From contig NZ_LT906450.1 of NCBI RefSeq assembly GCF_900187265.1, forward strand, positions 3,525,444 through 3,589,443: a stretch of DNA of 64,000 nt. The letters are read 5' to 3'. The position numbers and the translations under genes are program-made. The DNA comes from Rhodococcus rhodochrous. GTDB taxonomy: Bacteria > Actinomycetota > Actinomycetes > Mycobacteriales > Mycobacteriaceae. Within the stretch, counting starts at the first letter, position 1. Each line of letters begins with the position of its first letter. The notes below the pieces were generated by a model. The model made no database searches and was not told where the DNA came from. It worked only from the letters and a program-made list of their open reading frames with translations. Below are positions 1 to 7,872 of the stretch, piece after piece.

Positions 1-859
1 GTGCCGTCGCGAGTGCGGGGATCCGCAGGTCGCGCAGGAAGATCGCGGCGAAGAACGCGATCGCGCAGATGACGGCGATCGCGAGCAGGATGAGCTTGGC
101 CGGCAACACCGCGTTGATATCGGTGAAGCCACCACCGGTGAAGGTGGGTTCCTTGCGGCTGCTCCACAGCAGTTCGTACCGGTCGAGCCAGTAGGCGACC
201 GCCTTGAACGCGACGAACAGGCCGGCGAGCTGCACACGCGAGGCCGTCGACATGCTTCCACCGCGACCGGCGAGGCGGATGCCGCCGAAGATGTAGTGGG
301 TGACGAGGTTCGCGATGAACCCGAGCACGATCGCGACGAAGAACCAGTTGAGCACGAAACGGTAGAACGGCAGGTCGAAGGCGTAGAAGCCCACGTCGAG
401 ACCGAACTGCGGATCGGTGGTGCCGAAGTCGCCGCCGTTGAAGAACATCTGCACGGTGACCCAGCCGGCCTGGGCGACCAGACCGGAGAGCACACCGAGC
501 ACGACCGGGATACCGATCCCGAAGGCGCGCATGCGCGTCATCACCGTGGTGCGGTAGCGCGCCACCGGATCGTTGGGTCCGGTGGTCGGCACGAAGACCG
601 GGCGCGACCGGTAGGCGAGCAGCATCGTCAGCCAGACGACACCGCCGATGAACAACCCGACCACCAGGAACAGTGCGATCCGGGTCAGGAGAACTTTGAC
701 GTATACGTCCCGGAAGTCGACCTCGCCGAACCAGAGCCAGTTGGTGTAGGTGTCCACCAACCGTGGTCCGAGCAGGAGCAGCACTGCGGCCACCACTGCC
801 AGGATCAGCAGAACTCTGCTCCGCTTCGACAATGTAGGTACTCCGGTCGGGGGCCTCAT
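1..859 (-). CDS. UPF0182 family membrane protein, 3' end missing
   Basis: Partial gene; its C-terminal part lies beyond the left edge. The visible N-terminal 286 residues contain several hydrophobic segments (an early one rich in Leu, Val and Ala, another with the [17 protein letters not shown] core) separated by short loops, as expected for a polytopic inner-membrane protein. It corresponds to M. tuberculosis Rv3193c by sequence character and by its position beside the PDZ/Lon protease gene. UPF0182 proteins are large (about 900-1000 residues) and of unknown function. The start is taken at the ATG ending at 859; an in-frame GTG two codons upstream is an alternative. It is divergent from the gene at 1058. 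Confidence 0.88.
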   Translation of the reverse strand, partial: MRPPTGVPTLSKRSRVLLILAVVAAVLLLLGPRLVDTYTNWLWFGEVDFRDVYVKVLLTRIALFLVVGLFIGGVVWLTMLLAYRSRPVFVPTTGPNDPVARYRTTVMTRMRAFGIGIPVVLGVLSGLVAQAGWVTVQMFFNGGDFGTTDPQFGLDVGFYAFDLPFYRFVLNWFFVAIVLGFIANLVTHYIFGGIRLAGRGGSMSTASRVQLAGLFVAFKAVAYWLDRYELLWSSRKEPTFTGGGFTDINAVLPAKLILLAIAVICAIAFFAAIFLRDLRIPALATA

Positions 860-1057
860 GCCCACGTGCCACGCTCCCAACTCGTCCGGCGGCGCGATCG
901 CACCGCATCTGTACATCTCGCGCTCGACGAACGCGTGCGAGCACGCCTCGTTCTCACGGAGTGCCCGTTTCGCCCCACTCTACGGAATCCTCGTACCGGG
1001 GGTCGCACGACGCAGGTCCGGCAGCGCACACCCGCGTACGGGTGCCAGGATAGGCCG

Positions 1058-1663
1058 GTGAACCAACGTCTTCCCGTACCTTCCGAACAAGGACTCGCGC
1101 GCGCCGTCCACGAGATCATCGATTTCGCGGACGCGGAGGGTTGGGACCGCCCTCCCGTCATGTTCGCGCTCGTCCCGACCGTGCTTCTCGCAGCCGCCGA
1201 ACCCGCCCTCGCCGACCAACTCGACGAAGGACACGAGTACACCCCGATCGCGCAGGAATCCCTCCCCGACGACGTCGAGGGCGGCAGTCCCGCACTCGAG
1301 GAGTTCCTCGCCACGACCACCTGGCCCGGATCGGTTGCCGGGTGCGCGCTCGTGCAGGAGGTGGTCGTGCTGCCGCCGAGCGCCGAGAACGAACTCGACG
1401 ACGCCTTCACGCCGTTGCTCGCCGACGCCCACGCGGCGGACGAGGCGGCCCGGCTCGCAGCGCACAGTCACCCGGAACGACGCGCCGCCCGCCTCATCTC
1501 CGCGGTCCTGCGCGACGGGCCGTCGCTCTCACTCCTGCAGTTGCGTCCCCTCGACGACGACGATCCGTTCGCGGGCGCTGAACTGCGGACCTACGACAAC
1601 CTCGCCCCGCACGTCGTGGCTGCGTTGTACGCGACCCTCGAGGCAAGCGACGACGACTACTGA
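1058..1663 (+). CDS. PPA1309 family hypothetical protein
   Basis: Encodes 201 residues from a GTG start. It is acidic, with no membrane segment or signal peptide, so probably cytosolic. It resembles the PPA1309 family of actinobacterial proteins of unknown function, which commonly sits between the UPF0182 gene and the YlbL-type protease gene, as here. The open frame continues upstream to about 296, but that part overlaps the opposing UPF0182 gene and is Glu/His/Arg-rich shadow sequence, so the GTG at 1058 is preferred. The 3' end carries a 16-bp tandem duplication that begins at the stop codon. Confidence 0.72.
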   Translation: MNQRLPVPSEQGLARAVHEIIDFADAEGWDRPPVMFALVPTVLLAAAEPALADQLDEGHEYTPIAQESLPDDVEGGSPALEEFLATTTWPGSVAGCALVQEVVVLPPSAENELDDAFTPLLADAHAADEAARLAAHSHPERRAARLISAVLRDGPSLSLLQLRPLDDDDPFAGAELRTYDNLAPHVVAALYATLEASDDDY

Positions 1664-1692
1664 GAGGGCGATCACCTGAGAGGGCGATCACC
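1660..1692. repeat. 16-bp tandem duplication beginning at a stop codon
   Basis: The 16-bp unit tgagagggcgatcacc occurs twice without mismatch (1661-1676 and 1677-1692), preceded by a C that also matches the unit phase. The first TGA is the stop codon of the preceding gene. The junction is convergent with the protease gene ending at 1724. Confidence 0.9.
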
Positions 1693-1723
1693 GCGCTGCC
1701 GATCCCCCGTGCGGCGGGTGGGA

Positions 1724-2749
1724 TCAGCTGCAGGCGGGCGCGTCGCGTCCGTCCGCGATCGCTGCCAGCGCGTCGATCGCACCCTCGAGCGTCTCGACCT
1801 TCACGAGCTGCACACCCTCGGGGGCGCCGCTCTGCGCCTCCGCGCAGTTCTCGGCGGGCACCAGGAAGACGGTCGCGCCGTCCTCCGACGCCGCGGTGAG
1901 CTTGTGGGTGATCCCGCCGATCGGCCCGACCATCCCGTCCGAGTCGATGGTGCCGGTACCGGCGACGTCCAGGCCGCCGTTGAGCAGGCCAGGGCTGAGC
2001 TTGTCCACCACGGCCAGACTGAACATCAGGCCGGCGGACGGTCCGCCGATGTCGGCGAGGTTGAAGGTGACCTCGAAGGGCACCTCGGGAACCTCCTCGG
2101 TGGCGATGCCCAGGAAGCCCTTGTCCGGGTCGCCGGGCCGGGAACCGACGGGAACGTCGAACGATTCCTCGGCATCGCCGCGCCGGACGGTGACGTCCAC
2201 CGACTCACCGGGCGGCACGTCGCCGACCGCGCGCTGGACCTGGCCGGCCGTGCGCATCTCCTCGCCGCCGACGGCGACGATCCGGTCGCCCGCCTCGAGC
2301 AACCCGGCGGCAGGGGCGTCCTGGCCCACCTCGGCAATTCGCAGGGTCACCGGCAGGTCGAGATAGTGCAGGGCGGCGAGTTCGGCGGACCGCTCCGACT
2401 GGGCGAACTGCGCCTGGTCGACGGCCTGCACCTCGTCCTTGCTGCGGTCGGGTGGGTAGACCTGCTCGCGCGGCGCGACGCCGTAGCGCCCGCTGATCCA
2501 GGCGGTGAAGGTCTGCGCGAGGGTGAGATTGTCGGTGACCCCGACAGTCGTCATGAACAGACTGCCCTCGGTCTCGTCCGCCTCGATTCCCTCGAGCGCG
2601 ACGACCGGGGTGCCTTCGATCTCACCGAGCGTGTCGAAGACGGGGCCGGGGCCGAGCGCCACGTACGGCGCCCGGACGTTGAACGCCACGACCACGATGA
2701 CGAGGATCGGGAGCACGAGCGCGAGCGGCAGGACGTAGCGACGATTCAC
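1724..2749 (-). CDS. Secreted/membrane-anchored PDZ-Lon (S16) protease, YlbL family
   Basis: Encodes 341 residues. One N-terminal hydrophobic segment (about residues 5-24) acts as signal or anchor, placing the rest outside the membrane. A PDZ domain spans about residues 130-190 (core AGDRIVAVGGEE). It is followed by a Lon-type S16 protease domain with the catalytic Ser in GGPSAGL (S238) and the Lys in GGITHKL (K283), the Ser-Lys dyad of the family. Unlike Lon there is no AAA+ domain. It matches Rv3194c in order. Family members process membrane or exported substrates; the substrate here is unknown. Confidence 0.9.
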   Translation of the reverse strand: MNRRYVLPLALVLPILVIVVVAFNVRAPYVALGPGPVFDTLGEIEGTPVVALEGIEADETEGSLFMTTVGVTDNLTLAQTFTAWISGRYGVAPREQVYPPDRSKDEVQAVDQAQFAQSERSAELAALHYLDLPVTLRIAEVGQDAPAAGLLEAGDRIVAVGGEEMRTAGQVQRAVGDVPPGESVDVTVRRGDAEESFDVPVGSRPGDPDKGFLGIATEEVPEVPFEVTFNLADIGGPSAGLMFSLAVVDKLSPGLLNGGLDVAGTGTIDSDGMVGPIGGITHKLTAASEDGATVFLVPAENCAEAQSGAPEGVQLVKVETLEGAIDALAAIADGRDAPACS

Positions 2750-2864
2750 CCGGCCAGGGTAGCGGTCGCCCGACCACCCCCTTCACACCACGACCGTGTC
2801 GTGTTCGCCATGAGCGTGACCACGATGCCGGTCCCCGCCCTGGACGCCTTGTACCGTTGGATAC

Positions 2865-4310
2865 ATGAGCGACACGCCCTTCGGATTCTCGAATCCCGAC
2901 GACGACCCCGACCGCAGGAAGGACGAGGGTTCCGGTAGCGGCGGCGCCGGTGGCGGCATGCCCTTCGGATTCGGACTCCCCGGCAGCGGTGGGAGCGACA
3001 ACCCGTTCGGCGGTCAGGGCTTCGATCCCGCGCAGTTCGGTCAGATGCTCAGCCAGTTCGGCCAGATGCTCGCCGGTATGGGCAGCGCCATGGGTTCCGG
3101 CGGCGGCTCGGGTCCGGTCAACTACGACATCGCGACGAAGCTCGCACGTCAGCAGATCGGGTCCGTCGACCCGGTCTCGCCCCGTACCGCCGACGCCGTG
3201 ACGGACGCCGCGCGCCTCGCGGAACTGTGGCTCGACGCGGCCACCACGCTGCCCGCGGGTGCGTCGAAGGTCGTGGCGTGGACGCCCGTCGACTGGCTCG
3301 ACAACACCCTCGAGACGTGGAAGCGCCTGTGCGATCCGATTGCCGAGCAGGTCAACGGCATGATGCTGAACGGTCTGCCCGAGGAGGCCCGTGCGATGGC
3401 CGGGCCCATGCTCGGAATGTTCTCACAGATGGGTGGGGTTGCTTTCGGCTCCCAGCTCGGCCAGGCCCTCGGCCAGTTGTCGAAGGAAGTGCTCACCTCC
3501 ACCGACATCGGTCTCCCCCTCGGCCCGGAGGGCACCGCCGCTCTCCTGCCGGCCGCGGTCGAGAGCTTCGGTGAAGGACTCGAGCAGCCCGCTCAGGAGG
3601 TGCTCGTCTTCCTCGCCGCACGCGAGGCCGCCCACCAGCGCCTCTACAGCCACGTGCCGTGGCTGCGTCAGCGGATGCTGGCGACCGTCGAGGAGTACGC
3701 ACGCGGCATCCGCATGGACATGTCGTCGATCGAGGATCTCGCGCAGGGACTCGACCCGTCGGCACTCACCGACCCGTCCAAGCTCGAGGAGATCCTCAAG
3801 CAGGGTGCGTTCGAACCCCAGACCACCCCGGAGCAGAAGGCCGCACTCGAACGACTCGAGACGATGCTCGCGCTCGTCGAGGGCTGGGTCGAGACGGTCG
3901 TCGCCGACGCGCTCGGCGAGCGGCTCCCGGGTGCCTCGGCCCTGACCGAGACCCTGCGCCGTCGCCGCGCCACGGGCGGGCCGGCCGAGCAGACCTTCGC
4001 CACGCTCGTCGGCCTCGAGCTCCGGCCCCGGAAGGTGCGCGAGGCCGCTGCCCTGTGGCGACGCCTCACCACCGACGCCGGCACCGAGGCCCGCGACCAC
4101 GTGTGGGCGCATCCCGACCTGCTGCCGGACTCGTCGGATCTCGACAACCCGACGGCCTTCGTCGACCGTGTGATCGGCGGTGGCACCGGAGCCTTCGAGG
4201 ATCCGATCGCCCAGCTTCAGGCGACCATGGAACGGGAGCAGGCCGAACGCGATCGCGCCGCCGAGGACGGATCCGACGAGGACCGGCCCGGGGACGACAG
4301 CACCCCCTAG
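2865..4310 (+). CDS. DUF2342 zincin-superfamily protein with degenerate HExxH motif
   Basis: Encodes 481 residues. The N-terminal 85 residues are Gly/Ser/Pro/Gln-rich and low complexity (repeated FGQMLxxFGQML). The rest is a largely helical DUF2342 domain, counterpart of Rv3195. DUF2342 belongs to the zincin-like metalloprotease superfamily, but the expected HExxH reads REAAH (residues 253-257), so the first zinc-binding His is Arg. Peptidase activity is therefore doubtful, and this looks like the putative-hydrolase subgroup that lost the site. The C-terminal 40 residues are acidic and probably disordered. A strong hairpin follows before the next gene. Confidence 0.85.
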   Translation: MSDTPFGFSNPDDDPDRRKDEGSGSGGAGGGMPFGFGLPGSGGSDNPFGGQGFDPAQFGQMLSQFGQMLAGMGSAMGSGGGSGPVNYDIATKLARQQIGSVDPVSPRTADAVTDAARLAELWLDAATTLPAGASKVVAWTPVDWLDNTLETWKRLCDPIAEQVNGMMLNGLPEEARAMAGPMLGMFSQMGGVAFGSQLGQALGQLSKEVLTSTDIGLPLGPEGTAALLPAAVESFGEGLEQPAQEVLVFLAAREAAHQRLYSHVPWLRQRMLATVEEYARGIRMDMSSIEDLAQGLDPSALTDPSKLEEILKQGAFEPQTTPEQKAALERLETMLALVEGWVETVVADALGERLPGASALTETLRRRRATGGPAEQTFATLVGLELRPRKVREAAALWRRLTTDAGTEARDHVWAHPDLLPDSSDLDNPTAFVDRVIGGGTGAFEDPIAQLQATMEREQAERDRAAEDGSDEDRPGDDSTP

Positions 4311-4325
4311 AACGACCCGATAGAG

Positions 4326-4379
4326 GCACCCGCGCCTGTGGACAACTGCTCCTCGTGAGCCGTCCACGCGCGCGGGTGC
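4326..4379 (+). terminator. Long stem-loop after the DUF2342 gene
   Basis: Outer arms gcacccgcgc (4326-4335) and gcgcgggtgc (4370-4379) are perfectly complementary, and inner arms gtggac/gtccac extend the stem. There is no clear T-run, so it could be an attenuator or processing hairpin rather than a full terminator before the next gene at 4395. Confidence 0.6.
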
Positions 4380-4394
4380 TGTCAGTCTGTCTCC

Positions 4395-5285
4395 ATGATC
4401 ACCGCATCGCGCGAGACGACCACGAATCCCGCGTCGCCCGAGGCTGCGGTTCTCCGGGTCGATCCGGAACTGGCCGTGCTCGAACGGTCCGACGGCTCGC
4501 TCCAGCTCGGCTGGGGTCCCGGCACCGCGACCGTCGTCCTGCCACCCGAGGGCATGGACAGCTTCGACCTCGGCGTTCTCGTCCGGCTGCTCGACGGCCG
4601 GCTCACCCTCGACGAGGTGCTGGACGTCGCGGCCGAGCGCGGGCTTCCGTCCGGACGGGTCCGGCAGGTGCTCGACGAGCTCACCGCGACGGGTGCGGTC
4701 CGGCAGGTCCCCGCGTCGCCCGGTCCGGCGCGACCGCGGCGGGTGCGGGTCCACGGCTCGGGTCCGCTCGCTTCGGCGATCGTCGAGGATCTCCCGGTAT
4801 GGGATGTGCGGTGGGTGCGCTCGTCGTCCGGTGACGAACCGCAGGGCCCGGCCGACTGTGTCGTCCTCGCCGACGGGCAGGTGCCCGACCCCCACCTCGT
4901 GAACATGCTCGTGCGGGCCGGTATCCCCCATCTCGCGGTGCGAATCAGGGACGGACGCGGCATCGTCGGCCCGTTCGTACTCCCCGGCCGGAGCAGTTGT
5001 CTGCGCTGCGCCGATCTCGTGCGGGCCGATCTCGATCCGTCCTGGCCGCGACTGGCGAGTCAGCTGTACGGGCGGCAGGGCCACGCCGGCAGGGCGGTGA
5101 CGTCGGCGACCGCGGCGATGGCCGTCGGCCAGATCGAGGCGTTCCTCTCCGCAGATCCGTCCGTGACCCCGGCGGTCGACCGCACACTCGAACTGGACCT
5201 GCGAACCCACCGCATCGTCACGCGCCGATGGTTCCGTCACCCCCGGTGCGACTGCTCGGCCATCGCTCGGGTCGGTCAGGCATGA
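4395..5285 (+). CDS. TOMM/ThiF-like leader-binding protein (cyclodehydratase partner type)
   Basis: Encodes 296 residues and corresponds to Rv3196. Residues about 20-105 resemble the winged-helix leader-peptide-binding (RRE-like) part of TOMM cyclodehydratase partner proteins. A Rossmann-like start GSGPLA (121-126) begins an E1/ThiF-like part without the usual GxGxxG and adenylation residues. Two Cys pairs, SCLRC (C202, C205) and RCDC (C285, C287), form a plausible structural zinc site. No YcaO gene or precursor peptide is in the window, so a RiPP role is not supported and function is unknown. The stop overlaps the aarF start (ATGA), indicating translational coupling to the kinase. Confidence 0.72.
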   Translation: MITASRETTTNPASPEAAVLRVDPELAVLERSDGSLQLGWGPGTATVVLPPEGMDSFDLGVLVRLLDGRLTLDEVLDVAAERGLPSGRVRQVLDELTATGAVRQVPASPGPARPRRVRVHGSGPLASAIVEDLPVWDVRWVRSSSGDEPQGPADCVVLADGQVPDPHLVNMLVRAGIPHLAVRIRDGRGIVGPFVLPGRSSCLRCADLVRADLDPSWPRLASQLYGRQGHAGRAVTSATAAMAVGQIEAFLSADPSVTPAVDRTLELDLRTHRIVTRRWFRHPRCDCSAIARVGQA

Positions 5286-6607
5286 TGGGGGGCGTGCCAG
5301 ACATCCCTCGCAGAAGCTCGTCCCGCACTGCCAAGCTCGCGAGCATTCCTCTGGGAATCGCCGGGCGCGCGGCCGTCGGTTTCGGCCGTCGACTCGCCGG
5401 TGGAGATCGGGAGGAGATCGACGCCGAGATGACGGCGAAGGCCGCCGAACAGTTGTTCAGTGTGTTGGGCGAACTCAAGGGCGGCGCCATGAAGTTCGGC
5501 CAGGCCCTGAGCGTGATGGAAGCCGCCGTCCCGGAGGAGTTCGCCGAGCCGTATCGGGAGGCGCTCACCAAACTGCAGGCGGAGGCCCCTCCCCTGCCAG
5601 CCCGGGCCGTGCACCGCGTGCTCGACCAGCAGCTCGGCACGAAGTGGCGTGAGCGCTTCGAGTCGTTCGACGACGTGCCCGTCGCGTCGGCCAGTATCGG
5701 CCAGGTGCACCGGGCCGTGTGGTCGGACGGACGCGAGGTCGCGGTGAAGGTCCAGTACCCGGGCGCCGACGAGGCTCTGCGCGCCGACATGCGCACGCTG
5801 TCCCGGTTCGCCGGATTGTTCGCCACGATGATGCCGGGTGCCGATGTGCGTGCGCTGCTCGACGAGTTGTCCGCACGCACCGAGGAAGAGCTCGACTACC
5901 GGATCGAGGCCGACAACCAGCGGGCCTTCGCGAAGGCCTTTGCCGACGACGAGAAGTTCGTGATCCCGCGTGTCGTCGCGAGCGCCCCGAAAGTCGTTGT
6001 GACCGAATGGCTTTCGGCCACTCCGCTGTCTGCGATCATCAGCGGTGGTACGCGGGAGCAGCGCAACCGGGCCGGTGCGCTGCTCGCGGAGTTCCATTTC
6101 TGTTCGCCCGCGCGTGCCGGTCTGCTCCACAGCGACCCGCATCCGGGCAATTTCATGCTTCTCGACGACGGCCGTCTCGGAGTCATCGACTTCGGGGCCA
6201 CGGCGTCGATGCCCGACGGCTTCCCGCCGGTGCTCGGACGGATGGTCCGACTGGCCCTCGAGGAACGTTTCGACGAACTCACCCGGCTGCTCTACGACAA
6301 CAAGTTCGTCCTGCCCGGCCGCACGGTCACCGACGAGGAGATCGCCGACTACCTCCGGCCGTTCACCGACCCGATCCACACCGAGTCGTTCCACTTCACC
6401 CGCACATGGCTGCAGCGGGTGGCGGGCACGGCCACGGACTTCTCGAGTTCGACCTTCAAGACGGCTCGGACGCTGAATCTTCCGCCCGAGTACGTGAGTG
6501 TGTTCCGGGTCCTGCTCGGCTCGGTCGGCATCTGCGCTCAGCTCGACGCCGAGGCACCGTACATGCGCATCCTCAGTGAATGGCTACCCGGCTTCGTCGA
6601 GGAGTGA
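5282..6607 (+). CDS. AarF/UbiB/ABC1 family atypical kinase
   Basis: Encodes 441 residues, counterpart of Rv3197. The UbiB-family signatures are present in order: the KxGQ element in GGAMKFGQALSVMEAAVP, the Ala-rich nucleotide loop VASASIGQVH, the VAVKVQYPG lysine strand, the EELDYRIEADNQ segment, the catalytic-loop equivalent SDPHPGNFMLL and the IDFGA metal-binding motif. UbiB homologues are ATPases linked to prenyl-lipid biology; in mycobacteria this locus has been linked to drug tolerance together with adjacent whiB7. No transmembrane tail is evident. Start is ambiguous: ATG 5282 overlaps the upstream stop, while GTG 5294 matches homologue N-termini better. Confidence 0.87.
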   Translation: MMGGVPDIPRRSSSRTAKLASIPLGIAGRAAVGFGRRLAGGDREEIDAEMTAKAAEQLFSVLGELKGGAMKFGQALSVMEAAVPEEFAEPYREALTKLQAEAPPLPARAVHRVLDQQLGTKWRERFESFDDVPVASASIGQVHRAVWSDGREVAVKVQYPGADEALRADMRTLSRFAGLFATMMPGADVRALLDELSARTEEELDYRIEADNQRAFAKAFADDEKFVIPRVVASAPKVVVTEWLSATPLSAIISGGTREQRNRAGALLAEFHFCSPARAGLLHSDPHPGNFMLLDDGRLGVIDFGATASMPDGFPPVLGRMVRLALEERFDELTRLLYDNKFVLPGRTVTDEEIADYLRPFTDPIHTESFHFTRTWLQRVAGTATDFSSSTFKTARTLNLPPEYVSVFRVLLGSVGICAQLDAEAPYMRILSEWLPGFVEE

Positions 6608-6617
6608 CGAAGCCGGG
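6587..6617. terminator. Stop-codon-overlapping hairpin between aarF and whiB7
   Basis: Perfect 12-bp arms cccggcttcgtc (6587-6598) and gacgaagccggg (6606-6617) enclose a 7-nt loop that includes the first base of the aarF TGA (6605-6607). The genes converge here, so it can terminate both transcripts. Confidence 0.72.
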
Positions 6618-6626
6618 CAACCGTAT

Positions 6627-6953
6627 TCACGCACAGACCAGTTCTTTGCGGGGTTCGGGCAGCGGATTCTTCCGCGGCCGGCCCCGCGGCCGCTTGCGGG
6701 CCACGACGACACCACGGTCGATGATCTCCCCGCCCCACACGCCCCAGGGTTCCTCTCGCTCGAGAGCGGCGTCGAGACACTGGGCACGCACCGGGCAGCC
6801 CGCACACAGCGTCTTGGCGTACTCGAGATCGGCCGGGGTCTCGGCGAACCACAGGTCGGGGTCGTTGTCGTGGCACGGCAGGGTGTCGCGGTCGCGGTCG
6901 TTGCGGGAGACCGCGAAAGTGTCGCTGCGCGACAGGATGTCGGTACGACGCAT
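6627..6953 (-). CDS. whiB7: WhiB7-type iron-sulfur transcription factor with AT-hook
   Basis: Encodes 108 residues. Four Cys (C27, C50, C53, C59) in the WhiB spacing C-x22-C-x2-C-x5-C bind a [4Fe-4S] cluster. EPWGVWGGE (68-76) is the sigma-factor-contacting turn. RGRPRKN (90-96) is the AT-hook that distinguishes WhiB7. WhiB7 activates intrinsic antibiotic resistance genes with the primary sigma factor. Start ATG at 6953 is preceded by GAAGGAGACGAG, a strong ribosome binding site. A long leader with an upstream ORF and terminator-like hairpin lies at about 6954-7347. Confidence 0.95.
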   Translation of the reverse strand: MRRTDILSRSDTFAVSRNDRDRDTLPCHDNDPDLWFAETPADLEYAKTLCAGCPVRAQCLDAALEREEPWGVWGGEIIDRGVVVARKRPRGRPRKNPLPEPRKELVCA

Positions 6954-7061
6954 CTCGTCTCCTTCCGTTCGGTTCGACAGGCTCGACGGGTATTCGCTCG
7001 GCACGTGAGCTCCTTCGTTGGTTCGGTGGAATGCGATGCGAACCCGGCCGGAGAACGAGAA

Positions 7062-7094
7062 AGGCCACGGTCCGCTGGGCGGGGTCCGTGGCCT
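7062..7094 (-). terminator. Attenuator hairpin in the whiB7 leader
   Basis: Arms aggccacgg (7062-7070) and ccgtggcct (7086-7094) are perfect inverted repeats with an inner ccgc/gcgg pairing. Read on the minus strand the stem is followed by TTTCTCGTTCT, a Rho-independent pattern. It lies between the upstream ORF stop (7111) and whiB7, where characterised whiB7 loci have a conditional terminator. Confidence 0.75.
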
Positions 7095-7110
7095 GGAGGA
7101 GACGAAAGGT

Positions 7111-7347
7111 CTACCGGGAAACAGTTCCCGATCGACTTCCGACCACGGACGAGACGGCGGCGGCGTACACACGTCGGCGTGCACGCGGCGCGGCTGCCAC
7201 TGCGGGTGCCACAAATGTGGCGGTGCGAGCGGTAGCGGCGGCCCCAGCGACACGAGGGGCCGCTGCCGCTGCAAAAGCATCGAAGCCGAGCATCGGGGCC
7301 ACCTCACTTTCTCGTCGCGCACGGACCGTCTCCCGTGACATCGTCAT
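7111..7347 (-). CDS. Candidate upstream leader ORF of whiB7
   Basis: An Ala/Arg-rich ORF of 78 codons starts at an ATG (7347) just downstream of the predicted whiB7 promoter, or at a second in-frame ATG at 7341. It stops 17 bp before the leader hairpin. Known whiB7 genes are induced by translation inhibitors through a regulatory uORF whose slowed translation prevents termination; position and polarity fit that scheme. The sequence resembles no protein family I recognise, and the true uORF could be shorter or in another frame. Confidence 0.45.
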   Translation of the reverse strand: MTMSRETVRARRESEVAPMLGFDAFAAAAAPRVAGAAATARTATFVAPAVAAAPRARRRVYAAAVSSVVGSRSGTVSR

Positions 7348-7349
7348 CC

Positions 7350-7389
7350 AGACTAGATTCGTGAGCACGATCGGCACAAGTTATTTTCT
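7350..7389 (-). promoter_or_regulatory. Predicted whiB7 promoter with upstream AT-rich box
   Basis: On the minus strand: -35 TTGTGC (plus 7374-7379), an 18-bp spacer and -10 TAGTCT (plus 7350-7355). An AT-rich tract (plus 7380-7389, gttattttct) sits directly upstream of the -35, the hallmark of WhiB7-activated promoters bound by the AT-hook. This suggests autoregulation. Confidence 0.6.
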
Positions 7390-7439
7390 ACCTGCGGTTT
7401 CGTGCCGCGTTCTTCGTCCCCGCACTACAGTCGGAGGGC

Positions 7440-7799
7440 ATGTCCCTCGCGACCACGAGATTCCTGCCCGTCCTCGACTGTCCGGATCCCCGCGCGCTCG
7501 CCGACTTCTACCGCCGATTGCTCGGATGGACGATCACCGACGACCGGGAGGACTGGGTCGAACTGGCGCGTGACGACTCGACCGCCCTCGCGTTCCAGCG
7601 CGATCCCGACTTCACGCCGCGTCACTGGCCCGCGGACGGGGTGCACGCCCATCTCGACTTCCACGTGCCCGACCTCGACGAGGCCGAACGCCTCGTCCTC
7701 GGACTCGACGCGCTGCGCGCCGACGACGGCTCGAACAAGAGCACCTTCCGGGTGTTCCGCGACCCGGCCGGACACTACTTCTGCCTGTGCGCCGAGTGA
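7440..7799 (+). CDS. VOC-superfamily (glyoxalase-like) protein
   Basis: Encodes 119 residues and is cytosolic. It shows the paired beta-alpha-beta-beta-beta modules of the vicinal oxygen chelate fold: the first from FLPVLDCPDPRALADFYRRLLGW, the second from VHAHLDFHVPDLDEAERLV, ending in FRDPAGHYFCLC. Candidate metal ligands are an early Asp or His, H70 or H74 and the late residues of that strand. Substrate is unknown; members include dioxygenases, glyoxalases and antibiotic-binding proteins. It is divergent from the whiB7 leader and could share its regulation, but no operator supports this. Confidence 0.8.
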   Translation: MSLATTRFLPVLDCPDPRALADFYRRLLGWTITDDREDWVELARDDSTALAFQRDPDFTPRHWPADGVHAHLDFHVPDLDEAERLVLGLDALRADDGSNKSTFRVFRDPAGHYFCLCAE

Positions 7800-7818
7800 A
7801 CACGGTCGGGTAGTCGTC

Positions 7819-7872
7819 AGAGGTCGAGGGTGTCGACGGTGCGCTAGAGGTCGAGGGTGTCGACGGTGCGCT
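7819..7872. repeat. 27-bp tandem duplication spanning the uvrD2 stop
   Basis: Two identical 27-bp copies (7819-7845 and 7846-7872). Nine codons are duplicated in frame. The junction creates the TAG now used as stop; the presumed older TGA remains 27 bp further on. The junction is convergent with the VOC gene. Confidence 0.92.
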
